A stretch of 11,595 nucleotides of DNA from Planctomycetota bacterium (GTDB lineage Bacteria > Planctomycetota > JAJSAM01), in the NCBI GenBank assembly GCA_029932425.1, contig JAOZQC010000052.1, forward strand, positions 1-11,595, given 5' to 3'. The notes below the pieces were generated by a model, which was not told the origin of the DNA, did no database searches, and worked only from the letters and a program-made list of their open reading frames with translations. Position numbers and translations under genes: made by a program. Shown here piece after piece: positions 1-6,437 of this stretch. Each line of letters begins with the position of its first letter. Position 1 is the first letter of the stretch.

Positions 1-235
1 CCAGGATCTCGACGACCGCCAGGCGCACATCGGGATCCCCGTCTCCCGCGAGCAGCTCCCGGAGGCGCCCCCCCACCGCCTCGTCGCCCGCGTCGTACTT
101 CCCCTTCGCCCCCTTCCCCCGGTTGCCGTAGAAGCGGTCCCCCCGCTTCACGAGCCGGGCTCCGGCCTCGGAGGCGGCGGCGGAGAGGGACGCCGCGAGA
201 AGAAGAACGAGCGGCACGAACCACCGGAATCGCAT
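1..235 (-). CDS. Secreted HEAT-repeat-like protein, N-terminal part (runs off left edge)
   Basis: Reading leftward from ATG at 235, the frame stays open to the window edge (78 codons). It begins with a classical signal peptide: Arg at residues 2 and 4, a Leu/Val/Ala-rich core (about residues 6-16) and a small-residue Ala/Ser stretch suited to signal peptidase I near residues 18-24. A basic, Gly-rich linker follows. The last visible segment (DGDPDVRLAVVEIL) has the Asp-Pro-x-Val-Arg pattern of HEAT/PBS-lyase-type helical repeats. An AAGGAGG Shine-Dalgarno lies 5 bases upstream of the ATG (complement of 241-247), which fixes the start. The product is probably an exported or periplasmic repeat protein used in protein binding. 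Only one repeat is visible, so the family is uncertain. It is divergent from the subtilase gene and need not be related to it. Confidence 0.7.
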   Translation of the reverse strand, partial: MRFRWFVPLVLLLAASLSAAASEAGARLVKRGDRFYGNRGKGAKGKYDAGDEAVGGRLRELLAGDGDPDVRLAVVEIL

Positions 236-322
236 GGGGCCCTCCTTCCCGGGAAGCGCCGGACGCTCCGATCCTACCCGGGTCGGTCGGAGCCCGCCGC
301 GCCCGGACGGGGATTCCCCTTG

Positions 323-1450
323 ATGTCCGGGAGCGTTTCCGGGATGCTGCCCCCGGAGAGAGAGGTCGGGGTGGACCGGGGGGAGATCATGGGCGACGAG
401 AGCCGCACCCGGTCCCGCGTGGAGATCATCGTGCGATTCCGGGAGGGGGGTGCCCTCGGCGTGGAGGGCAATCGGGTCGTCGCCCCGGAGCTCCGCCTCG
501 ACGGCGTCCAGCGGATCCTGTCGGGCATTCTCGAGCTTCGGCTCCGCCGGAGCTTCCCCGGAGAACCGTGGTGGATCCGGGACCTGCGGAGCCGCGCGTC
601 CCGGCGGCTCGGGCCCCGGGTGCCCTCCCTCGACCGCTTCGTCCGGATCTCCCTGGCTCCGGACGCGGACGTGGAGGGCCTGGTCCTCGCTCTCCGGGAA
701 GACCCCGCCGTGGCGGGCGCGGGGAGGGCGGGCATCCTCCGCCCGGCCTGCCCGGGGAACGGTGACGCCTCGCACCCGGATCCGCTCGCCGAGAGATCCG
801 AGGGGGGAGTCGGCGCCCGCTGGATATGGGATACCAAGGGAGGCGACGGAAAGGACCTCCGGTTCTGCGTCTGCGACGGCGGTTTCCGAGATTCGCACGA
901 GGACCTTCCCCGGGTGTTGGTGATCCTCAACCCCGACGATCGGCTCGACGTGGAGGCCCTCCACGGTACGAGAGCGCTGGGAGTGGTGGTGGCCCGGAGG
1001 GACGGGCAGGGGGTCACGGGGTTCGCCCCCGCCGCGAAGGCGCACTTCGCTTCCCCCTCCACCGAGGGGCCGGACGAGAGCGGGGGATGGCGCCTGGTCC
1101 AGGCCCTGGCGGCGGCGATGAGGATCCTGGAGCCCGGGGACGTGCTCCTCATCGAGCGGCAGGTCGCCGAAAACGGGAGCCTCCGCCCCGCCGAGTACGA
1201 CGCCGACGTCCACGCCGCCATCCTCACCGCGGTGGGGCTGGGGATCGTGGTGGTGGAACCGGCGGGGAACGGGGGCCAGGACCTGGCCGGCTTGACGAAC
1301 TCGGAAGGCCGGGCGATCTGGGCCCGCGCCGACGACGACGACTCCGGGGCGATCCTGGTGGGGGCGGGTTGGGCGCCGGGCACCGACCACCACCTGGGGG
1401 CCGGGGACGGCGGAGGCGGAGCAGGATCAAGCCTATGCCTGCCTGGATGA
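323..1450 (+). CDS. Subtilase (S8) family protein, N-terminal part with Asp, His and Asn motifs; frame broken before the Ser motif
   Basis: The frame carries three of the four subtilase signatures. The Asp motif is FCVCDGGFRDSHEDL (Asp185 counted from ATG 323), the His motif is HGT (His214), and the oxyanion Asn is in AGNGG (Asn316). The typical strand GAILVGAG follows. Residues about 25-150 resemble a propeptide-like region (DRFVRISLAPDADVEGL, then a PAV turn). No signal peptide is seen, so the protein is probably cytosolic or exported by another route. The frame ends at TGA 1448-1450 without a catalytic Ser; that motif lies in the +1 frame just downstream (see 1370-1425). The start is uncertain: ATG 323 has no clear ribosome site, while ATG 389 follows GGGGGGAG (378-385) by three bases and may be the true start. 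The family assignment is strong. Activity is doubtful unless the break is a sequence error or is bypassed by frameshifting. Confidence 0.7.
   Translation: MSGSVSGMLPPEREVGVDRGEIMGDESRTRSRVEIIVRFREGGALGVEGNRVVAPELRLDGVQRILSGILELRLRRSFPGEPWWIRDLRSRASRRLGPRVPSLDRFVRISLAPDADVEGLVLALREDPAVAGAGRAGILRPACPGNGDASHPDPLAERSEGGVGARWIWDTKGGDGKDLRFCVCDGGFRDSHEDLPRVLVILNPDDRLDVEALHGTRALGVVVARRDGQGVTGFAPAAKAHFASPSTEGPDESGGWRLVQALAAAMRILEPGDVLLIERQVAENGSLRPAEYDADVHAAILTAVGLGIVVVEPAGNGGQDLAGLTNSEGRAIWARADDDDSGAILVGAGWAPGTDHHLGAGDGGGGAGSSLCLPG
1370..1425 (+). other. Frame break inside the subtilase coding region
   Basis: Frame 2 is subtilase-like through GAILVGAG (1346-1369). Frame 3 is subtilase-like from about 1425, leading to the Ser motif DTSGASAMIAGA, with the Ser codon at 1455. 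Frame 3 has a stop at 1293-1295 and frame 2 a stop at 1448-1450, so the switch must lie between them. Moving from frame 2 to 3 needs one extra base or the loss of two (or an equivalent indel). The Ser-Asn-x-Gly strand normally found between these motifs is not seen in any frame, and the spacing looks short. A small deletion therefore fits better than a single miscalled base. A Trp-Gly pair at 1395-1400 in frame 3 may be the remnant of the usual GWG motif. Confidence 0.65.
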
Positions 1451-1469
1451 CACCTCGGGAGCCTCCGCC

Positions 1470-2051
1470 ATGATCGCGGGCGCGGCGACCTGCCTCGCGG
1501 GAGCGGCCCGGGGGAAGCTGGGGATCCTCCTCTCTCCGGGACGGATCCGGGCCCTGTTCCGGAACCCCGCCCTCGGCCAGCCCCAGGCGTTCGCGGAGAA
1601 CGCTTCCGAGGAGGAGAGAGCCCGGGTCATCGGCCCTCTCCCCGACCTCCACCGGCTCTTCCCGCCGGCCGGGAAGTTCCGGGACGTCTACCTCCGTGAC
1701 CACGCCCGGGACAGCGGCCGCCTCCCGTTCCCCGGCCGCCGGAAGTACGCGAGTCCCCACATCGTCCTCCTCCGCGGGGACGACGCCCCGGCGATGACCG
1801 CCGGCGGCGCGGGCCCCTGGGCCGCCGTGCGCCTGACCCTCCGAAACCGGGAGATCACCGTCCCCCTGCCCGGGCTCCTCGAGGAGACGCGCCCGGTGCG
1901 CGTCCGGCTCCTCCTGCCGGCCGGCGCCTCCTCCTCTCACTACCGGGCCTCCCTCGACGAGTGGTGGGACCGGCGACACGCCGGCCGCCTCAACCTGGTG
2001 GTCCGCGTGGCGGCCGGCTCGCCCGGGGGCCGGGAGAACCCCGGGCCATGA
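1470..2051 (+). CDS. Subtilase C-terminal part, in the shifted frame
   Basis: This is the downstream half of the subtilase, 193 residues from ATG 1470. Homologous coding clearly extends upstream in the same frame to at least 1425, because the catalytic Ser codon (1455-1457, in DTSGASAMIAGA, equivalent to GTSxASPxxxGA) lies before this ATG. The ATG is therefore unlikely to be a native start, and a protein made from it would lack the nucleophile. Downstream are IGPLPDL and RDVYLRDHARDSG, resembling the linker and beta-sandwich found after some bacterial subtilase domains; this resemblance is from memory and moderately sure. Two consensus positions differ: the Gly before Thr-Ser is Asp, and the Pro four residues after the Ser is Ala. 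The stop overlaps the kinase start as ATGA (2048-2051), suggesting translational coupling and one transcript. The frame is well preserved, so any inactivation would be recent. Confidence 0.65.
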   Translation: MIAGAATCLAGAARGKLGILLSPGRIRALFRNPALGQPQAFAENASEEERARVIGPLPDLHRLFPPAGKFRDVYLRDHARDSGRLPFPGRRKYASPHIVLLRGDDAPAMTAGGAGPWAAVRLTLRNREITVPLPGLLEETRPVRVRLLLPAGASSSHYRASLDEWWDRRHAGRLNLVVRVAAGSPGGRENPGP

Positions 2052-5000
2052 AACCGATCCGGCTGGGAGGATACCGCCTGCTCTCCGAGATCGGCTCCGG
2101 GGCCATGGCCACCGTGTACCTCGCGGAAGCCACGTGCGGGGCCCGGAGCTTCCCCCCGGGAGAGCGCGTGGCGCTGAAGGTGGTCCACCCTCATCTCCAC
2201 GGGTCCGAGACGCTTCTCGAGCGCTTTCTGCAGGAGGCCCGGGAAGGGCGGAGGATCCGCCACGAGAACGTGGTCCGGACCCTCGACGTGGGCACGGACC
2301 TGCTGGACGGGGAGACCCGCTACTTCCTGGTGATGGAGTACGTGGAGGGACAGACCCTCCGGGCCCTGCTCGAGGAGCTGGGCCGCCTCCCGGAGGAGCT
2401 CCTCCGGCACGTGGGCCGGGAGGTGGCGAAGGCGCTGGCCGCCATCCACTCCCGGGGCATCATCCACCGGGACCTGAAGCCCGAGAACGTCCTCATCACG
2501 CAGGACGAGGTGGTGAAGGTGATGGATCTCGGCCTGGCGCGCCTGAAGGACGAGGCCGGCCGCCTCACGGGCTTCGGGCAGTTCGTGGGCTCCGTGGGCT
2601 ATGCGGCTCCGGAGCAGTTCCGGGAGGGCGGAGAGAGCGTGGACGGACGCGCGGACCTCTACGCCCTGGGGGTCCTCCTCTTCGAGCTCGCCACCGGGGA
2701 ACGCCCCTTCCACGATCCGGACCTGGCGATGGTGATCCGCAAGCAGCTCCAGGAGGAGCCCCGCCGGCCGAGCCGGCTCGACCCCCAGCTCTCGCCCTTC
2801 CTGGAGGAGCTGATCCTCCGCCTGCTCCGGAAGGAGCCCGGGGAGAGGTTCGCCGCCGCCGGGGAGGTGGAGCGGGTCCTCGCGGAGGGAGAGGAGTCCG
2901 CCTGGTGGCGGGCCCGGGCGGAGGAGATCCGCCGGGAGACGAAGCGTCCTCTCCGCCGCATGCGGATCCCCCGGGAGACGGCCCTCGTGGGGAGGGCCCC
3001 GGAGCTCGCCCTCCTCCGCGAGAGCTGGGGGAAGGCCGCGCGCGGGGAGGGCCGGGCGGTGCTCCTGCAGGGAGAGGCGGGCATCGGCAAGACCCGGCTC
3101 GTGGACGAGTTCGCCGCCCTCCTCGAGCGGGAGGGGGAGGACCTCTCCTTCCTCTTCGGGGCGTACCCCCCGGGAGGCATCGCGGCCGGAGCCCGCGCCT
3201 TCTCGAACGCGTTCCTGGAGCACCTGACCGAGGGGGCGCTCGACGCCCGCCTGGGCGAGCTGCTGCCGGAATCGCCCGGCCTCGTGCCGGGTTTCGCGGC
3301 GATCCTCCGGGGGCTTCCCCTCCCCATCCCCGGTCCTCCCATCGACCGGGAGACCATCCTCACCCTCTTCGTCCGGATGACCCGCGCCCTCTCCGGAGAG
3401 CACCCCGTGCTGCTCCTCATCGACGATCTCCACTACGCCCCGGAAGAAGGGCGGGCCCTGTTCGCGTCGCTGGCTCACGCCGTGGGGGACTGCCGCGTGC
3501 TGCTCGTGGGGACCGCGCGGCCGGGCCTGCCCGCCGCCTACGTGGCGACGCTCACCCGACTGCCCCACCTCTCCCCCATCGACCTGGCCCGCCTCACCCG
3601 GGAGGACGTCCGTCTCATCCTCCGGGAAGCGCTCGGCCCCGGTTCCGCGGCGGAGGACCTCGCGGGGCCGGTGGCGGACGGTTCGGACGGGAACCCCCTC
3701 TTCGTGTTCGAGATCCTGGCGGAGCTCCGGGAAGAGGGGATCCTCCGCCCCCGATCCGACGGCACCTGGGAACGGAAGGGGCCGGTGGCGGGACACCTCG
3801 CTCCCCACTCCGTGCGGGGCCTCGTGCGGTCCCGGCTCGGGCTTCTCGACGAACGGGACCGGGAGCTCCTCGAGGTGGCGGCCTGCCTCGGGTTCGAGTT
3901 CGATCCCTCCCTCCTGGCCGAGGCCGCGGACCTCGGGCGGATTCCCACCCTCAAGCGCCTGAGCCGGATGGAGCGGAGCCACGGAATCGTGCGCTCCCTC
4001 GGACGGGTGTTCCGCTTCGATCATCCCCAGATCCAGGAAGGGCTCTGCGGGGGCCTGCCCGTCCTGCTCCGGGAGGAGTACCACACCGCCGTCGGCAACG
4101 CGCTCCAGGCGCGGGAGGAGGCCGCCGGACGGAGGCCGGAGGACACGGTGGGCGAGGCGGCCTGCCGCCTGTGCCGGCACTTCCTGGAGGGGGTGACGGG
4201 GGAACGCGCCCTCCCCTACCTCGAGAGGTCCATCGAGTACCTCGAATCCGCCCACCGGAACCAGCAGGCCCTCGAGCTCGCGGACCTCGCGCTCTCCCGG
4301 CCGGGTCTGCTCCGCGGGTCCCGGCGCGCCGGCCTGCTCCTCGTGCACACCCGCCTGGGCCGGCTCCTGGGGTGCGCCGCCCGGCCGGAGACGGCTCTCC
4401 ACGAGGCGATCCGCCTCTTCGAGGAGGCGGGGGAGTACGAGGGCTCCGTGGCCGCGCACCGGGAGCTGGCCCGCCTTTCCTGGGAGAGAGGAGACCCCGA
4501 CCGGGCGGTGGTGACCATCCGGCAGGCCGCGGAGATCGCGGCCCGGTCGCTGGCCCCCCCCGCGCGCGGTCCCCTCCTCGGGGACCTGGGCAACGTCTGC
4601 TCCCAGCTCGGTCGCTACGACGAGGCGCGCGGGCACTTCCGCCGCTACCTCGAAATCGCGCGGGAACACGGCGACCGGGCGGGAGAGGCCGCCGCCGTCG
4701 GAAGCCTGGGGTTGAACGCGTTCGAGACCGGGGACCTCCAGGCGGCGCGCACCCACCTCGAGGCCTCCCTCCCCGCCTTCCGGGAGATCGGGCACCTGAG
4801 GGGCGAGGCCACGGCGGTGGGAAACCTCGGGCTCGTGTACCTCGACCTCGGGCTCTACGACCGGGCCCGGACCTCCTTCGAGCGCCACCTCGAGATCACC
4901 CACCTCATGGGCTACCGGCGGGGAGAAGCCAACGCCCTCGGAAACCTCGGCATGGTGGAGCAGGCCGAAGGCCGGAGCGCGGCGGCGCTCGAGCGCTTCG

Positions 5001-5680
5001 AACGGGACCTCGCCATCCGGCGGGAGATCGGGGATCGCCTGGGAGAGGGGCTCGCCCTGCAGCTCCGGGGGAACCTCTACCTGAGCCTCGGGGCCTGGGA
5101 ACAAAGCCGGGCGGACCTCGAGAGATCCCTGGAGATCCTGGAGAGGCAACGGTTCTCCTGGGGGGCGGTGACCACCATCCGCCGCATCGCCCTCCTCCTC
5201 GACGAGCTCGACCGCGGGGAGGCGGAGACCTGGTTCCGGCGGGCGGAGGGACTCGCGCGGGAGATCGGCCATCGGTCCGCGCTCAGCGGGGCCCTGGTGC
5301 GGCTCGGCCGGTTCTGCCTGCGCCGGGGGCGGAGGAAGGAAGCCCGCAGGTTGCTCCACGAGGGGCGGGAGGTGGCGGAGGAGATCCCGGCGAGAGCCGA
5401 TATCGTCCTGGCGCGGGCCGCCCTCGCCCTCTGCGGCGAGGGCGTGGGGAGCGCGCGCGAGGCGCTGGAGCACCACGGCTCCCGGATCACCCTGGCAAGC
5501 CGCATGGAGGCCCGCTTCCTTCTCTACCGGGTGGCGGCCGAGGCCGGGGATCTCCGGGAGGCCCTCCGGCTCCTCGATCATCTGGAGGAGCACGCGCCGC
5601 CGGAGCACCGGAGGAGCCTGGTGGAGGCGGTGCGCCTGCACCGGGAGATCAGGAGCGCGGGGAGGAAACAACCCGCCTGA
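2048..5680 (+). CDS. Ser/Thr protein kinase - STAND-like ATPase - TPR fusion (PknK-like architecture)
   Basis: A soluble 1210-aa protein. Residues about 9-285 form a complete Hanks-type kinase: Gly loop GSGAMATVY (16-24), VALK Lys44, helix-C Glu63, HRDLKPEN with catalytic Asp142, DLG in place of DFG (Asp160), an APE motif at 187-189, and Asp203 in the DLYALG helix. Activation-loop candidates include Thr174 and Ser182. Next is a STAND/AAA_16-type ATPase: Walker A GEAGIGKT (342-349), Walker B LLLIDD ending at 460, a GNPLF motif and a winged-helix-like segment. The C-terminal third is alpha-helical TPR, with five exact 40-residue units at 845-1044. No membrane segment is present, unlike many bacterial kinases. 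It likely phosphorylates partner proteins after TPR-mediated sensing and nucleotide-driven switching. ATG 2048 was chosen because the kinase domain starts there, it overlaps the upstream stop as ATGA, and GGGAG lies upstream. Upstream in-frame starts fall inside the subtilase. All kinase catalytic residues appear intact. Confidence 0.93.
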   Translation: MKPIRLGGYRLLSEIGSGAMATVYLAEATCGARSFPPGERVALKVVHPHLHGSETLLERFLQEAREGRRIRHENVVRTLDVGTDLLDGETRYFLVMEYVEGQTLRALLEELGRLPEELLRHVGREVAKALAAIHSRGIIHRDLKPENVLITQDEVVKVMDLGLARLKDEAGRLTGFGQFVGSVGYAAPEQFREGGESVDGRADLYALGVLLFELATGERPFHDPDLAMVIRKQLQEEPRRPSRLDPQLSPFLEELILRLLRKEPGERFAAAGEVERVLAEGEESAWWRARAEEIRRETKRPLRRMRIPRETALVGRAPELALLRESWGKAARGEGRAVLLQGEAGIGKTRLVDEFAALLEREGEDLSFLFGAYPPGGIAAGARAFSNAFLEHLTEGALDARLGELLPESPGLVPGFAAILRGLPLPIPGPPIDRETILTLFVRMTRALSGEHPVLLLIDDLHYAPEEGRALFASLAHAVGDCRVLLVGTARPGLPAAYVATLTRLPHLSPIDLARLTREDVRLILREALGPGSAAEDLAGPVADGSDGNPLFVFEILAELREEGILRPRSDGTWERKGPVAGHLAPHSVRGLVRSRLGLLDERDRELLEVAACLGFEFDPSLLAEAADLGRIPTLKRLSRMERSHGIVRSLGRVFRFDHPQIQEGLCGGLPVLLREEYHTAVGNALQAREEAAGRRPEDTVGEAACRLCRHFLEGVTGERALPYLERSIEYLESAHRNQQALELADLALSRPGLLRGSRRAGLLLVHTRLGRLLGCAARPETALHEAIRLFEEAGEYEGSVAAHRELARLSWERGDPDRAVVTIRQAAEIAARSLAPPARGPLLGDLGNVCSQLGRYDEARGHFRRYLEIAREHGDRAGEAAAVGSLGLNAFETGDLQAARTHLEASLPAFREIGHLRGEATAVGNLGLVYLDLGLYDRARTSFERHLEITHLMGYRRGEANALGNLGMVEQAEGRSAAALERFERDLAIRREIGDRLGEGLALQLRGNLYLSLGAWEQSRADLERSLEILERQRFSWGAVTTIRRIALLLDELDRGEAETWFRRAEGLAREIGHRSALSGALVRLGRFCLRRGRRKEARRLLHEGREVAEEIPARADIVLARAALALCGEGVGSAREALEHHGSRITLASRMEARFLLYRVAAEAGDLREALRLLDHLEEHAPPEHRRSLVEAVRLHREIRSAGRKQPA
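4580..5179 (+). repeat. Array of five 40-residue TPR units inside the kinase gene
   Basis: Residues 845-1044 of the kinase divide into five units of exactly 40 residues. Three of them open with GNLG or GSLG and most have Gly at position 11, an aromatic or Leu near 13 and Ala at about 16-17, followed by a helix with Phe or Leu at 20. The 40-residue period is that of TPR_12 / LGN-like repeats (classical TPRs are 34). Helical TPR-like sequence continues on both sides with less regular spacing. Such arrays bind peptides or partner proteins, so this is the likely sensor or scaffold surface. Confidence 0.8.
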
Positions 5681-5689
5681 GACACGAAA

Positions 5690-5707
5690 CCGGACGCGGC
5701 CGTCCGG
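5690..5707 (+). promoter_or_regulatory. Perfect GC hairpin between kinase and Lys-rich gene
   Basis: CCGGACG, four loop bases (CGGC), then CGTCCGG: a perfect 7-bp stem in the 71-base gap between the kinase stop (5678-5680) and the next start (5752). No U-tract follows, so it is not an ordinary intrinsic terminator. It could mark an mRNA processing or stability boundary, or lower expression of the downstream gene. In such GC-rich DNA a stem of this size may also arise by chance. Confidence 0.35.
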
Positions 5708-5751
5708 AGAGACGAGAGACGGGACACCCCCGGGAAGGAGGAAGCGGGCGA

Positions 5752-6348
5752 ATGGCCACGGACAGACCGAAGAAGAAGAAGAAGACCGCGAAGAAGAAGG
5801 CGGCGAAGAAGAAGGCGGTGCCGGTGAAGAGGCCCCTCACGGGGAAGTTCCGCTTCCGCCGGAGGATCTCCCGCTCGAAGTGGATCCCGAAGGAGCTGAT
5901 CGACCTGATCTGGAGCAGCCCCCAGGGTACGGGCCACATCGACCGGTTCTACTTCTCGAACTGCACCCCGGATCGCCGGGTGGTCTACCTGACGGCGGTG
6001 GTGTACGAGAAGGGGGCCCCGAACCCCCTCGAGCCGGCGCCGGAGCGCACGGACCCCATCCCGTCCATGCAGAACGGAGAGGTGCTGATCCCCGGAGACC
6101 CCCTGGAGTGCCTCCGGATCGACATCGTCGCGCACGTGGAGGGTCCCGCCGGGACGGAGCAGTACACCTACCACTGCGAGATCCCCGAGGGGGCCGGAGA
6201 GAACATCTACCACGTGGTGGTGGGTGTGACGGCCCTCCCCGAGCCGAACGGCGATCCCGCCTCCCTCTGTCCCTTCGGAATCATCGTGGGGAGCCAGGGC
6301 ACCCGGTTCCCCTTGCAGCCGCCGGACTGGGAGATCACCGCGATCTGA
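5752..6348 (+). CDS. Hypothetical protein with lysine-rich H1-like tail and unknown C-terminal domain
   Basis: A 198-residue protein not assigned to a known family. Residues 5-25 are almost only Lys, Ala, Thr and Pro (KKKKKTAKKKAAKKKAV), resembling histone-H1-like and AlgP-type tails that bind DNA, RNA or acidic surfaces. Residues about 30-198 are different: rich in beta-forming and Pro/Gly residues, with FYFSNCTPDRRVVYLTAVV, VEGPAGTEQYTYHCEIPEG, NIYHVVVGVTALPEP and CPFGIIVG. This suggests a compact beta fold rather than a nucleoid protein alone. The start is well supported by AAGGAGGA (5735-5742), 9 bases before ATG 5752. No signal peptide or membrane segment is seen. It lies 71 bases after the kinase on the same strand and probably shares its transcript; a kinase substrate or effector role is inference only. 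Thr12 and the few Ser and Thr residues around the basic tail are possible phosphosites. Confidence 0.8.
   Translation: MATDRPKKKKKTAKKKAAKKKAVPVKRPLTGKFRFRRRISRSKWIPKELIDLIWSSPQGTGHIDRFYFSNCTPDRRVVYLTAVVYEKGAPNPLEPAPERTDPIPSMQNGEVLIPGDPLECLRIDIVAHVEGPAGTEQYTYHCEIPEGAGENIYHVVVGVTALPEPNGDPASLCPFGIIVGSQGTRFPLQPPDWEITAI
5788..5817 (+). repeat. Two perfect in-frame 15-bp tandem repeats in the Lys-rich tail
   Basis: GCGAAGAAGAAGGCG occurs twice without interruption and encodes AKKKA-AKKKA; a related AAG run precedes it (5772-5784). Slippage here would change tail length by whole codons, so the tail may vary between strains. AAG is used for all these lysines, in keeping with the GC-rich codon bias. 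Confidence 0.75.
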
Positions 6349-6437
6349 TTCGACCGGGGCGGGGAGGCCGGGCGCCGGTGTGGCCCGCGCAGGGCTTCAT
6401 GCACACCTCCCGGGTCTCCTCCAGGGTCCGCCGGACA

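Noticed and set aside
274..1383. A 369-codon open frame on the - strand over the subtilase
   Set aside because: Ser/Arg/Pro-rich shadow, no domain, and the opposite strand carries the subtilase motifs.
1940..5671. A 1243-codon open frame on the - strand across the kinase
   Set aside because: It is an antisense shadow caused by G/C at nearly every third codon position. Its product is Pro/Gly/Glu/Arg-rich with no motifs, while the + strand has a full set of kinase, Walker and TPR motifs.
2134..5751. Long + strand frame running through the kinase gene into the Lys-rich gene
   Set aside because: Upstream of 5752 the product is Arg/Gly/Pro-rich and lies out of frame with the kinase. The real gene starts at ATG 5752 with AAGGAGGA before it.
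5770..5820. AAG-rich repeats read as a CRISPR or mobile repeat
   Set aside because: They are short, in-frame, without spacers, and encode the lysine tail of a well-supported gene.
6349..6437. Possible bidirectional terminator between the convergent genes
   Set aside because: Only a short CCGG-GCG-CCGG stem is visible with no T-tract on either side; in such GC-rich DNA this is not enough to call.
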